A DNA stretch of 64,000 bases from GCA-2712985 sp964515905 (lineage in GTDB: Bacteria; Pseudomonadota; Alphaproteobacteria; UBA7887): the NCBI GenBank assembly GCA_964515905.1, contig CAZEWK010000045.1, forward strand, positions 30,375 through 94,374. Direction: 5' to 3'. Position numbers and translations under genes: made by a program. This document shows positions 52,362 through 61,697 of this stretch, piece by piece (position 1 is the first letter of the stretch; each line of letters opens with the position of its first letter). Below the pieces are notes generated by a model that was not told the DNA's origin, did no database searches, and was given only the letters and a program-made list of their open reading frames with translations.

Positions 52362-54026
52362 CTATATTGGTACCTCTATTTCCCCCAATCGCGCCGTAAG
52401 TTTTGTATTTTCATCATAATCTACGGGAACAGCTATCAATGCGGGACCTTCCTGTTGAAAGGCTTCTTCCAGTGCTGGCAATAGCTGGTCAGAGCCCGTA
52501 ATTTCGCGTCCCCACATGCCAAAGGAGTCGGCCATTTTCGCAAAATCGGGATTTCCAAAATCAAGTTTAGAGTGTTTCCCGTCAAAGTGATCTTGCTGCT
52601 TCCATTTTATTAGACCGTATTCCCCGTCGACCCACACCATAGCCACAACATTCAATTTCCTTCGTACGGCGGTTTCTAATTCTTGGACATTCATCATAAA
52701 GCCCGCATCCCCGCTTATTGAGAGAATTTTTCGCTCAGGAAATGCGAATTTAGCCCCGATAGATCCTGGCATTGCAAACCCCATGGTGCAAAAACCATTT
52801 GAAATCAGGCATGTGTTAGGATCTTGGCACTGATAATATCTGGAAATCCACATTTTATGGGCACCCACATCGGACAATAAGATGTCACTGGGGCCCATAA
52901 ACTCTCTAACATCCCACAAAATTTTCTGTGGTTTCATCGGAAAACTGGTGTCATCTTTTTCTTGAGCAAAATCCTCAGTGAGTGTTGTCCTTAAGTTACT
53001 ACGGCTCTTTATGTCGAAAAGAGGAAGTTTGTCTTCGTGCTGTTGTTCAATTAACTCGTTTAATTGCCATAAACCATCGGCCAGGTCTCCGACAATTTCA
53101 ACAGTTGGTAAATAATCTTTGTCAACTTCCGCAGGCCAAAAATCCATATGGATGATGTTTTTGCTATCTTTGTTTGAGCGGTTCCATGCGTTGGGAGCGT
53201 ATTCCACCAAATCGTATCCGCATGATATGACCAAATCCGCAGTATCAAAGGCTAAATTATTGTAATCACCCATGCCGAGGCCCATGGTATATAGGCAGTG
53301 CTCATCATCCATGGGTATGGCTCCTTTCCCCATGAATGTATTTACTACTCCAACTCCTAGATTATGTGCCAATCGTGTTAATTGTGAGGCCGCGCGTTTC
53401 CGTATGGCGCCATTACCGGCAAGTATAATTGGATTTTGTGCACTGGAAATTAATTTAGCAGCACTTGCTATAGCCTTATGGTCTGCTCCGGGACGGCGAA
53501 CTTTGGTGGCCGGCATGGGAACGTCATCGACGGGTTCTTTTGCAACATCTTCTGGTAGTTCTATAACACAAAGACCCGGCTTTTCCGTTTCTGCTAATTT
53601 AAAAGCTTTACGCACGATTTCAGTAATATTCTCTGCCGCTAGGACTGCTTGTGCCCATTTGCTAATGGGTTTGCACATGCCAATAGCGTCCATGATTTGA
53701 TGACTTTCTTTGTGCTGTCGCTTGGTAGATCCTTGGCCGATGATCGCGACCATCGGTGCTCGGTCCATGTTAGCGTCCGCTATGCCCGTCAAAAGATTCG
53801 TCACTCCGGGGCCTAGAGTGCCTAGGCAAACGCCCGCCTTTCCAGTTAAACGGCCGTATGCATCTGCGGCAAAAGCTGCACCTTGCTCGTGACGACATAG
53901 GACAAAATCAATGTTTGAATCCATCAAAGAAATCATAAAATCTGCATTTTCTTCGCCTGGAACGCCAAAAATCCGCTCAACGCCCTCAGCTTCGAGGCAT
54001 CGGACAAAAAGGTCTGAAGCTTTCAT
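52362..54026 (-). CDS. Thiamine-diphosphate enzyme, acetolactate synthase large-subunit type
   Basis: A thiamine-diphosphate enzyme related to acetolactate synthase. The N-terminal FGVPGEENADFMISL and the activating Glu in VLCRHEQGAAFAADAYGR are typical, as is TLGPGVTNLLTGIADA. The C-terminal cofactor motif runs GDAGFMMNVQELETA to VWVDGEYGLIKWKQ. At 554 residues and without a small regulatory subunit gene beside it, it is closer to catabolic (AlsS-like) enzymes than to the IlvBN biosynthetic pair. The exact reaction (acetolactate, sulfoacetaldehyde, glyoxylate carboligase etc.) is not settled. ATG at 54026. Confidence 0.85.
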   Translation of the reverse strand: MKASDLFVRCLEAEGVERIFGVPGEENADFMISLMDSNIDFVLCRHEQGAAFAADAYGRLTGKAGVCLGTLGPGVTNLLTGIADANMDRAPMVAIIGQGSTKRQHKESHQIMDAIGMCKPISKWAQAVLAAENITEIVRKAFKLAETEKPGLCVIELPEDVAKEPVDDVPMPATKVRRPGADHKAIASAAKLISSAQNPIILAGNGAIRKRAASQLTRLAHNLGVGVVNTFMGKGAIPMDDEHCLYTMGLGMGDYNNLAFDTADLVISCGYDLVEYAPNAWNRSNKDSKNIIHMDFWPAEVDKDYLPTVEIVGDLADGLWQLNELIEQQHEDKLPLFDIKSRSNLRTTLTEDFAQEKDDTSFPMKPQKILWDVREFMGPSDILLSDVGAHKMWISRYYQCQDPNTCLISNGFCTMGFAMPGSIGAKFAFPERKILSISGDAGFMMNVQELETAVRRKLNVVAMVWVDGEYGLIKWKQQDHFDGKHSKLDFGNPDFAKMADSFGMWGREITGSDQLLPALEEAFQQEGPALIAVPVDYDENTKLTARLGEIEVPI

Positions 54027-54469
54027 TAATAAGGTCTCCCGATGACTAAAATATTAAAAAAGTGACAGTTAGTGACATCACGATATTAAACATCTTACAA
54101 AATCTTGTGGCACTTTAGTAACAAATACGATTATGCCCTCAAAAAGCCAAATTTCACTGTTACAAATTATCTGTCGTGAACAAAGGGTCGATTATTACTC
54201 CTATGTGTGTCGTTGGATTCTTTGGTGGGTTATTTTTAAAAGCTCTTATAATGTTGTACTTTAGTTTCAGGTGCCATATTGCCTTCAAAGAATGGGCCAT
54301 TTTCCGAGTGTCTCGCAGAATTCCTTCTTGCTGGGACTGCCAGACATCTCGACATAATTTGGTCGGATTGGCCCCAGTTCTTAGAAGAATTTACAGTACC
54401 TGAACGTTGACTGAATGCAAGAGTTGGCAAGTGGTGCAATATCCAGAACATGTCGTGTAGGACGCGATT
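54027..54469. other. 443-base gap with a short protein-like frame
   Basis: The region lies between the divergent TPP enzyme and AsmA genes. A plus-strand frame from 54252 to the stop at 54408-54410 has a strongly protein-like second half (from TTG 54279): SKNGPFSECLAEFLLAGTAR and then a Trp-rich stretch DIIWSDWPQFLEEF. It has no ATG and no ribosome site. An overlapping frame at 54176 starts with a hydrophobic run (VVGFFGGLFLKALIMLYFSF). Together they could be a frameshifted remnant or a tiny gene. The first 150 bases are AT-rich promoter-like sequence. Confidence 0.3.
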
Positions 54470-57400
54470 TTGAAAAAACTTATAATCCTGTTAACAGCTT
54501 TTGTAGGTGTTGCAGTTGTGACCGCCTTCATCGCTCCAAAAGTAATAGACTGGGAACGATATAAGGATGAGATCGTCTCCCATCTAAGTACGGCACTCGG
54601 ACACACGATTTCTGTCGATGGGGCTATGTACTTGTCTATTTTCCCGTATCCTGCTTTTTCTTTAGCTGGTGTCCGTGTCTCCAATGTTGAGGGTTCGACA
54701 GAATCGGACATGCTTCGTTTGAAACGCCTGGACGTTCAAGTATCCCTTTTGCCGTTATTTTCAGGTAAAGTCTACGTTGATAAAATTGTTTTGATTGAGC
54801 CGGATATTTTGCTGGAAATGTTTCCGGATGGCGAAACTAATTGGCAAAAACTTATATCATCCGAGTCTCCTGCAGATATTGGGACAGTTCCTCGATCTCC
54901 AAAAATGTCGCTTAAGGATATGCGAATAGTGAAAGGATCTTTGTCCTTTCTTGATGCGGAAAAAGGCAGGTTAGAAGAGGTTGAAGAAATTTCATTGTCG
55001 GTTTTTGCTTCGACTTTAAATGGCCCTTATAAATTCTCTGGCACAGCTAAGTATAAGAATCTTTTAGTAGAGGCGGCGTCAGGTATTGCAGAGGCGTTGG
55101 GCGATGAGCAGATTGGTGTATCAGGAATATTTTATTTAAATGGGCTAAAAGTTAGTGTGACGGCTAGGGGCGACACTGTAGGTGCTCATAGGATTGGGGG
55201 AAAAGTGAGCCTGGATGGTGTCACCGTTCCCGAAGAGTTTTTGGAAATAGTTGAAAAGGTTGTACCTATCTCAACAAACATTTCTTCCGAATTTCAGTTA
55301 TTTGGTAAAAGCAGCTTCTCTTATACCGATGGGACGTTGCAAATTACGTCGGCAAACGTCCGTTTTGGAAATATCGCTGCTACAGGATCTGCCAGATTGT
55401 CTCTAACTGTTCCTGTCAACTTGGACGCAAATATTTCGCTAACGAGAATAAATTTAGATACATTTTTACCGCCTCGTTTAGTCAGTAGCGATAGTAAGAG
55501 CGTGCAAGTAGAGGAGCGAGAAGAACCTTTTTTTATATCTAAAATGGACTGGCCATCGACTATTTTTCCGGACCAAATATCAGGAACTCTCAATATTGCC
55601 GTTGATGCTTTGTTATATAGGTCGCAAGCAATTAGAGAACTAGAAATCCAAATTGCTTTGGAGTCCACTGGTATACACGTCAATGAGTTATCTGGATTAT
55701 TTCCGGGTGGGACTGATATCACGCTTTTTGGGTCACTAACTCCTAAAGACGAGACAGTGAATTTCGCAGGGCAGGTCAGTGGCGCATCAGACAACTTCAG
55801 GCGATTTCTGGAATGGCTCGGCGTAGATGTGACCAAAATTCCGGCAGATCGGTTACGAAGGGTAAGCATTTCCTCCATTGTTGATGGGACACACAAAAGT
55901 GGAACAATCACGGATATCGATCTACATTTTGATACTAGTCGTTTGGTTGGTGGGATAGCCTACGCAATGAACGGTGGAAAACCCGGATTTGGAATAGGTC
56001 TGTACCTCGATCAATTAAACCTGGATGCTTATTTTCCAGACTTAAATGCTAGATCAGAAAGTTCCACTAATGGACTGATTGGTGAACCCAATAATGAGGG
56101 GTTCGCATCAGTCGACGACGGTCTAAGCAAACTTATCACCTTGAGGCACTGGTTCCCTTTTGACGCGGACTTTGAGATAGAGTTAAAGAATCTGATTGCC
56201 GGAGGGGTTCCCATAAATGGCTTAGCATTGGATGGGTTGCTGCAGAAGGATACGCTAAAAATACACCAGGCGAAAGTTGCTGATTTCTCAGGAGCAATGG
56301 CCGAATTTTCTGGACTGGTTTCAGGTTTGGACAGTGACCCATTGCTAAATGGAGGGCTGCAATTCACGATAAACAAAAAAGGTCCTTTGGCTCGCGTAAT
56401 ACCCGCACTGAATTATGTGCCCGAACATTTTTTCAAGGGACCAATAAGTATTAATACAAAGGTCGAAGGATCCGATGATGCACTCGGTATGGAAGGAATG
56501 CTAGCTGTACAGGATAGTATCATTGAGTTTAATGGAGTGATTTCTGATCCGTTTGGCGGTCCCGAATTCAGTATATCGAGTAATTGGAGCACAGCAGATC
56601 TAGGATCCTTCGTGGAAGTAGCCACAAATGGTCAAGGCTTGGAAAGATTAAATAAATTCCACCTTAATTTACCTTTGTCTGTTGACTATAAATTTGTTGG
56701 AGATTTTTCAGAGTTTGATCTCGAAAGTAAAATAGAATTTAACGAGGCAACACTGATATTGGAAGGGTCGTTTACTGATGGAGCACGGCTCAAATTTTCA
56801 TCAGAGTTTTGGCATGCCGATTTGCAGTCATTTCTTGCCGCAACTATTAAAGAACAGAACCGATTTGAATTAATGCCAAGTGGTCCAATTCAAGGAAAAG
56901 TTGATGTGGAAGGGCCATTCGATCAGTTAAAATTGCACGGAACATCAAAATTTTTGGACTTAGCGATAGTCCTTAAAGGAGAAGTTGAAGGACTTCCCAT
57001 GGGTAACTCCTACAACACAGATGTTTCTATCTCGCATCCAAATCTAAATAAACTACTGGAACAATTCGGTATGTTAAGCAATTCCAAATCTGTGGAACTT
57101 CCCCTGAGTTTAAGTGCTACTCTACATATCCATCCGGACAAGTGGCTTGTGCCCGATCTAACGCTAGAACTCGCCCAGAGTAAAATATTTGGTGCGGTAA
57201 AAATAGATCCACTAGGGATTCAGCCGTCGGCTGTAGTTGAATTAAAAGCTGATCGTTTATTAGTTGATGATTTTATGGGTTTGTTTGGTGTTTTAGTTGC
57301 AGACCACCCTAATCCTGGTCCATCTAATAAACCAAGTGGGGTTTTAGGAGACATTGGTGGTGATGTGCCTAAACTAACAGAAAATCCAATTGTCACAGAA

Positions 57401-58426
57401 TGGATGGGGATTCTTGATGCTGAGTTCAAGATAAATGCAAACTTAGTTAAAATATCCCAGTATGACTTTGAGGAAGTATATGTGGATGCCAGTGCGCAAA
57501 ATGGCGTTTTTACTGTGCGAGAGGCGGTAGGAAGCGCTTTTGGGGGTGAATTTCGAGCTAACGGGATTTTTGAGTTGGGTGCGGTGCCAGGATTGGGTGT
57601 TTCGATAAAGTTAGAAGGACTAGATCTAAAGGAAATATTATCACGCACTGTTGATAACGATAAGTTGACAGGTGAGATCAATATGGAAGTGGCGATTAAT
57701 GGAAATGGCCGACATGGCCAAGAACTCATTTCGTCACTAAATGGTGGTATACAAATAGAAAATATTGGTGATGGCGAAATTAGTGGCTTAAATTTACGGC
57801 GCTTTTCCGATCAAATTGGTAATTTGAACGATATAGGTGATTTTGTCAGACTAGCCGAAATCAGCTTTGAGCAAGGCTCCACCACATTCACAGATTTAAG
57901 CGGCTCGTTTAGCATAGAAAACGGCCAATTAACTACTGAAGATTTTAGCCTGGTGGCAGACGGTGGCGCAGGAGAGCTTGTTGGCACACTTGATTTAGCG
58001 GCGCTGCAGCAGAATTTCATATTAACATTTAAACTTACAGAACATCCTGACTTGCCGAAGTTTAAAATGCTGTTTCAAGGCGCCATCGATGCACCTACTC
58101 TAACTTTTGAAACCTCCGAAATTGAACAATATTTCTTAACTCGTGGGCTTGAATCAGTGATCCGAGAGGCTACCTCTGGGTCGGGACCAAATATAGTCCG
58201 AGAAGTACTGGGAATTGCTAATGACAGTGATGAGTTGGAAGAATTGAGTGACGACGTTCGAGGAATCGCAAATGCGCTAATCGAAGAATTGATCAACTCT
58301 GATGGTTCTGAAGGGTCAGGGGAAGAACGTTCTTCAAATATTCCTTCATCAACCGAAACTGACCAGATCCAAGGACAGAAACCAGATCCTTTTACAGACT
58401 TAATGCAAAGGTTATTGAGTGATTAA
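54470..58426 (+). CDS. AsmA family protein, large
   Basis: A 1318-residue AsmA-like protein. An N-terminal membrane anchor (KKLIILLTAFVGVAVVTAFIAP) is followed by the AsmA N-terminal domain (YKDEIVSHLSTALGHTISVDGAM, then YLSIFPYPAFSLAGVRVSN) and a very long beta-rich periplasmic part, ending with the AsmA C-terminal domain (DNDKLTGEINMEVAINGNG to ISGLNLRRF and a DLAALQQNFILTF strand). The last ~90 residues are acidic and low-complexity. AsmA-like proteins form bridge-like lipid-transfer rods between the two membranes. The start is TTG at 54470 with TAGGA upstream. Confidence 0.9.
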   Translation: MKKLIILLTAFVGVAVVTAFIAPKVIDWERYKDEIVSHLSTALGHTISVDGAMYLSIFPYPAFSLAGVRVSNVEGSTESDMLRLKRLDVQVSLLPLFSGKVYVDKIVLIEPDILLEMFPDGETNWQKLISSESPADIGTVPRSPKMSLKDMRIVKGSLSFLDAEKGRLEEVEEISLSVFASTLNGPYKFSGTAKYKNLLVEAASGIAEALGDEQIGVSGIFYLNGLKVSVTARGDTVGAHRIGGKVSLDGVTVPEEFLEIVEKVVPISTNISSEFQLFGKSSFSYTDGTLQITSANVRFGNIAATGSARLSLTVPVNLDANISLTRINLDTFLPPRLVSSDSKSVQVEEREEPFFISKMDWPSTIFPDQISGTLNIAVDALLYRSQAIRELEIQIALESTGIHVNELSGLFPGGTDITLFGSLTPKDETVNFAGQVSGASDNFRRFLEWLGVDVTKIPADRLRRVSISSIVDGTHKSGTITDIDLHFDTSRLVGGIAYAMNGGKPGFGIGLYLDQLNLDAYFPDLNARSESSTNGLIGEPNNEGFASVDDGLSKLITLRHWFPFDADFEIELKNLIAGGVPINGLALDGLLQKDTLKIHQAKVADFSGAMAEFSGLVSGLDSDPLLNGGLQFTINKKGPLARVIPALNYVPEHFFKGPISINTKVEGSDDALGMEGMLAVQDSIIEFNGVISDPFGGPEFSISSNWSTADLGSFVEVATNGQGLERLNKFHLNLPLSVDYKFVGDFSEFDLESKIEFNEATLILEGSFTDGARLKFSSEFWHADLQSFLAATIKEQNRFELMPSGPIQGKVDVEGPFDQLKLHGTSKFLDLAIVLKGEVEGLPMGNSYNTDVSISHPNLNKLLEQFGMLSNSKSVELPLSLSATLHIHPDKWLVPDLTLELAQSKIFGAVKIDPLGIQPSAVVELKADRLLVDDFMGLFGVLVADHPNPGPSNKPSGVLGDIGGDVPKLTENPIVTEWMGILDAEFKINANLVKISQYDFEEVYVDASAQNGVFTVREAVGSAFGGEFRANGIFELGAVPGLGVSIKLEGLDLKEILSRTVDNDKLTGEINMEVAINGNGRHGQELISSLNGGIQIENIGDGEISGLNLRRFSDQIGNLNDIGDFVRLAEISFEQGSTTFTDLSGSFSIENGQLTTEDFSLVADGGAGELVGTLDLAALQQNFILTFKLTEHPDLPKFKMLFQGAIDAPTLTFETSEIEQYFLTRGLESVIREATSGSGPNIVREVLGIANDSDELEELSDDVRGIANALIEELINSDGSEGSGEERSSNIPSSTETDQIQGQKPDPFTDLMQRLLSD

Positions 58427-58609
58427 GAACCCAAAATTATATATAAATATGTCATATTAACCGCTTGATTTTGCGTATTTTCATGGAAAATATCTGTATT
58501 TTACAGTTTTAGTATTTGTTTGATTCATGTTTGGAACAATTTTCCTTGTTTTGTACTTGCATTTGGCACAGAGAGCTATGCTAGTGTATATCCGGAAATT
58601 GGAGGATTT

Positions 58610-58945
58610 ATGAATTACCTAGCGTCACTTGTGATATGTCTTACACTTTGTTTGGTTGGTGCATCTTTAACAAAAGCAGATTGTGGGCCGCGGCCTATCA
58701 CTCCGGCTTTGCCGGACGGATCCGCTGCTGGGCCAGAAGAAATGAAGCAGGGTCTCGATTTGACAAGTTCTTTTTCAGAGACCATCCAGGCCCATGCGGA
58801 CTGTTTAATAGCAGCGGCACAGGCAGCAGAGGATCAACGTAATGCTCTGATCGACGCGGCGCAGATGGCCATAGATGATAGAAACACTTTAGTGGAAAAC
58901 TGGAATACTGAGGCCCAAAAATTTAAAGCCAGACTCTCAGATTAA
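58610..58945 (+). CDS. Small secreted protein, unknown
   Basis: I recognise no family. ATG at 58610 has a good GGAGG site; the frame is open upstream to 58520 but that start lacks one. The 111-residue protein has a signal peptide (SLVICLTLCLVGASLTKA, cleavage near residue 23) and a mature part with a proline-rich stretch (GPRPITPALPDG) and two long Ala/Asp-rich helices (CLIAAAQAAEDQRNALIDAAQMAIDDRNTLVENW). Predicted periplasmic. It lies ~185 bases after the AsmA gene in the same direction; a link is only positional. Confidence 0.65.
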   Translation: MNYLASLVICLTLCLVGASLTKADCGPRPITPALPDGSAAGPEEMKQGLDLTSSFSETIQAHADCLIAAAQAAEDQRNALIDAAQMAIDDRNTLVENWNTEAQKFKARLSD

Positions 58946-59013
58946 ACAGCCTTTATTTATCCTGTGGCTCAAAGTTCCTTATAAATACCTACGATAGCAC
59001 ACAGTGCCATCAA

Positions 59014-60624
59014 TCAAGTACGTCTAAAAAAGTCATTCCCCTTGTCATCCATAACGATAAATGCGGGAAAATTTTCCACCTCTATCTTCCATATGGCTTC
59101 CATTCCTAAGTCCTCAAACTCTATGCATTCAACGTATTTGATGCAATCCTGGGCCAGTCGAGCCCCTGGCCCACCAATTGAACCTAAATAAAAACCGCCA
59201 TATTTTTTGCAAGAGTTTCCGACATCGACTGAACGGTTTCCTTTAGCTAGCATCACTCGTGATCCACCCATTTTTTGAAACTGCTCAACAAATGGATCCA
59301 TTCTAGCCGCTGTTGTGGGACCAAAGGCGCCTGTGGCAAACCCATTTGGTGTTTTGGCTGGCCCAGCATAATAGATGCAAAAGTTTTTAAAGTATTCAGG
59401 CAGACTTCCCCCCGCCTCAATGCGTTCCCGCAACCTCGCATGGGCGGCATCACGCGCCACAATCATGGGACCAGAGAGTGAGATTCTTGTTTTGATAGGG
59501 TGTTTGGCCAGCGTCTGGCAAAGTTCGTCCATTGAACCAGTTAGGCTAATTTCGACAACCTCTCCTCCGAGTTCCTTATTGCTAGCATCTGGGAGGTATT
59601 TTGCCGGATTGGTCTCGAGTTGTTCAAGATAGACCCCGTCCGCTGTAATTTTCCCAAGGGCTTGGCGGTCGGCCGAGCAAGAGACTCCGATACCAATTGG
59701 TAAGCTAGCCCCATGCCTTGGCAAACGTATCACACGGACATCGTGACAAAAATATTTGCCGCCAAACTGAGCACCTATGCCAAAATTTTGGGTGAGTTTA
59801 AGAACTTCCTTCTCCAGGGTTTCATCCCGATACGCGCTCCCATTTATGCTTCCATTTGAAGGCAAACTATCTAGATAATGACAGCTAGCGAGTTTTACGG
59901 TTTTGAGAGTCATTTCTGCTGAAGTCCCACCCACAACTATGGCTAAGTGGTATGGTGGACAGGCGGCGGTCCCAAGAGACCGTATTTTTTCATCAAAAAA
60001 TTCCAACAAACGTCGATGATGCAGAAGAGCGGGACTTTCCTGGAATAAAAAAGTCTTGTTAGCAGAGCCACCCCCTTTAGCAATAAATAAAAAATTATAT
60101 GCGTGGCCAGGCGTATCAAAAATTTCTATTTGCGCTGGTAAATTGGTCCCTGTGTTTTTTTCTTGGAACATAGATAATGGAGAGGTTTGGCTATATCGTA
60201 AATTTAGTTTCTGAAAAGCTTGGTAAATACCTGAGGAAATTACAGCCTCATCGTTAAATCCTGTCCAAATATTTTGACCCTTTTTTGCAACCACAATGCC
60301 GGTCCCTGTATCCTGGCACATAGGTAGTACTCCGGCTGCCGAAATATTTGCATTTTTAATCAGCTCGAGTGCTACGAATTTGTCGTTCTCTGATGCTTGT
60401 GGGTCAGCGAGAATATCGGACAGTTGTCGTAAATGGGTTGGTCTTAGCAAATGAGATATATCCTTGAATGCTTCGAAGGTAAGTAGTTTTAGTGCATCAG
60501 GCATTACTTTTAGTAATCGGCCCCCTTCAAAAGGAGCTGCAATGCCAGGTTCGCACTTCAATCGTCGATATTGTGTCTCGTCTCTACTCAATGGGAACAT
60601 CTCATGAAAGCTGAATTCGGTCAT
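59014..60624 (-). CDS. fumA: Fumarate hydratase class I (iron-sulfur)
   Basis: Class I fumarase hydrates fumarate to L-malate in the citric acid cycle with an oxygen-sensitive [4Fe-4S] cluster. The cluster region is in VLPMCQDTGTGIVVAKKG with the first Cys, and the other Cys are in TAACPPYHLAIVVGGTSAEMT and GVSCSADRQALG. The C-terminal beta-domain has NGFATGAFGPTTAARMDPFV and VMLAKGNRS. Its 536 residues are normal. ATG at 60624. It stands as a single minus-strand gene; 165 bases separate it from sspB. Confidence 0.95.
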   Translation of the reverse strand: MTEFSFHEMFPLSRDETQYRRLKCEPGIAAPFEGGRLLKVMPDALKLLTFEAFKDISHLLRPTHLRQLSDILADPQASENDKFVALELIKNANISAAGVLPMCQDTGTGIVVAKKGQNIWTGFNDEAVISSGIYQAFQKLNLRYSQTSPLSMFQEKNTGTNLPAQIEIFDTPGHAYNFLFIAKGGGSANKTFLFQESPALLHHRRLLEFFDEKIRSLGTAACPPYHLAIVVGGTSAEMTLKTVKLASCHYLDSLPSNGSINGSAYRDETLEKEVLKLTQNFGIGAQFGGKYFCHDVRVIRLPRHGASLPIGIGVSCSADRQALGKITADGVYLEQLETNPAKYLPDASNKELGGEVVEISLTGSMDELCQTLAKHPIKTRISLSGPMIVARDAAHARLRERIEAGGSLPEYFKNFCIYYAGPAKTPNGFATGAFGPTTAARMDPFVEQFQKMGGSRVMLAKGNRSVDVGNSCKKYGGFYLGSIGGPGARLAQDCIKYVECIEFEDLGMEAIWKIEVENFPAFIVMDDKGNDFFRRT

Positions 60625-60791
60625 TGTACAAGATCCTCTAATCGGTCTTTCACGATCTTAGTTGGTAATTGGCGTCTCAATGGTTTCAACGCCTATAGGA
60701 CTTAATCAAGTGATATATTGTTGCTTGAAATGAAAAAAGTTGAACTCATGCTAATCAATTTTTGCCCATTCCGATATGTCATGGACTTATT

Positions 60792-61286
60792 TCATCGTTT
60801 TCGGAATGTGTCCAAAGCCACGACTTTTGTTTCTGGCTTGGTTTGATCTAATTTTTCTGGTGAAAAGTTTTCATGTATATCGTTTTGTTTTCGACCACCA
60901 TCGGATTGTTCGATTGAATTTGACGAAGATACTTTCCCAAATTGAAGACTAAAACTCGTGTGCTTGTCGACAAATCCTGTGAGGGCAGAAAATGGTATTA
61001 TTAAGTCACTTGGAATTTTATTGAAGTTGAGTGTAACGCAAAAATGATCTTCAGCTATTTGTAAATTCCAAAACTGATTTTGCAGAACAATTGTCATTTC
61101 ACCTGGAAATTGTTCGCGCAGTAGTTGAGAGAGTTCTACACCATCAGCGAATGTATTAAAGGATATGTAAAGATGCGCCTGCGGAGCAGAGTCCCTTTTA
61201 GCAACCTGTTTAAGCGCTTCGCGTACCACCGTACGTAGTGCACCATCAACTAGTTCCTCATAATCTATCTTGTCAGTATTCATCAT
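60792..61286 (-). CDS. sspB: SspB (alpha type), adaptor for ssrA-tagged proteins
   Basis: SspB binds the ssrA tag and hands tagged proteins to ClpXP. The N-terminal two thirds (YEELVDGALRTVVREALKQV, then HLYISFNTFADGVELSQLL, and FPGEMTIVLQNQFWNL with FCVTLNFNKIPSDLIIPFSALTGFVD) match the DUF1321/SspB-alpha fold. After a poorly conserved acidic linker, the C-terminal KVVALDTFRKR is the expected ClpX-docking tail. At 164 residues it is normal. It starts only ~25 bases after the 3' end of the ssrA RNA, on the same strand, with no intrinsic terminator between, so readthrough cotranscription is plausible. Confidence 0.92.
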   Translation of the reverse strand: MMNTDKIDYEELVDGALRTVVREALKQVAKRDSAPQAHLYISFNTFADGVELSQLLREQFPGEMTIVLQNQFWNLQIAEDHFCVTLNFNKIPSDLIIPFSALTGFVDKHTSFSLQFGKVSSSNSIEQSDGGRKQNDIHENFSPEKLDQTKPETKVVALDTFRKR

Positions 61287-61309
61287 TAATGCCGGTGTCG
61301 TTTATTTAG

Positions 61310-61598
61310 TGGGGGGTTTCTGTTGCCCGGTACCCCCCGTGACCGCGCTTACCTAGAAAGTCTAAGCAGCAAGTGCCAATTCATTATCGTTGGCAGTTTT
61401 ATGTTTGACCCGATAACGGTGGTATCATGCCGAACGAAAACTGCACCTTTATCACGCATGTCGAACCTAGTTCGCCCCCATAACATTCCCAATCCCAGCA
61501 GAATTGATAATGGTTAGTGGTGGAGGCGCCGGGTACTGCCCCCGGGTCCATGACGCTTATTCCATACAGCGTTTATCGTTATAGCCGGATAACCGACC
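61310..61598 (-). ncRNA. ssrA: tmRNA, circularly permuted two-piece (alpha type)
   Basis: Read on the minus strand, the acceptor piece comes first and ends GGACCCGGGGGCAGTACCC then GGCGCCTCCACCA, with the CCA end at 61518. After a ~38-base intervening segment the coding piece begins at 61479 with GGGGGCGAACTAGGTTCGAC. Its first seven bases (GGGGGCG) pair with CGCCTCC of the acceptor piece to make the tRNA-like stem. The reading frame (61394-61362) encodes ANDNELALAA and a TAG stop. A final GGGGGG...CCCCCC pairing lies at 61338-61311. A possible -10 box TATATT is at 61609-61604, so transcription likely starts near 61597; ends of the mature pieces are estimates. This RNA rescues stalled ribosomes together with SmpB. 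Confidence 0.93.
61362..61394 (-). other. ssrA tag-peptide reading frame (ANDNELALAA)
   Basis: The resume codon is GCC at 61394-61392, then AAC GAT AAT GAA TTG GCA CTT GCT GCT and the stop TAG at 61364-61362. The tag starts with AxDN, the part typically read by SspB, and ends with LAA, the C-terminal degron read by ClpX and other proteases. At ten encoded residues it is shorter than the well-known Caulobacter-type tag. Confidence 0.92.
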
Positions 61599-61697
61599 CT
61601 TTAAATATACGCTCGGTAGATTAATATTGAAACCCTAGGTAATTTCATTAAACGTGTTCGATAAAATCTATAATGAACCGAGAAATCGACTACTTCC

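Noticed and set aside
52208..52399. A 63-codon frame after selO
   Set aside because: Basic, Arg-rich composition and overlap with the end of the convergent TPP-enzyme gene mark it as chance.
61323..61517. A 64-codon plus-strand frame between sspB and thyX
   Set aside because: It runs antisense through the two-piece tmRNA; the RNA explains the conservation-like pattern and there is no ribosome site.
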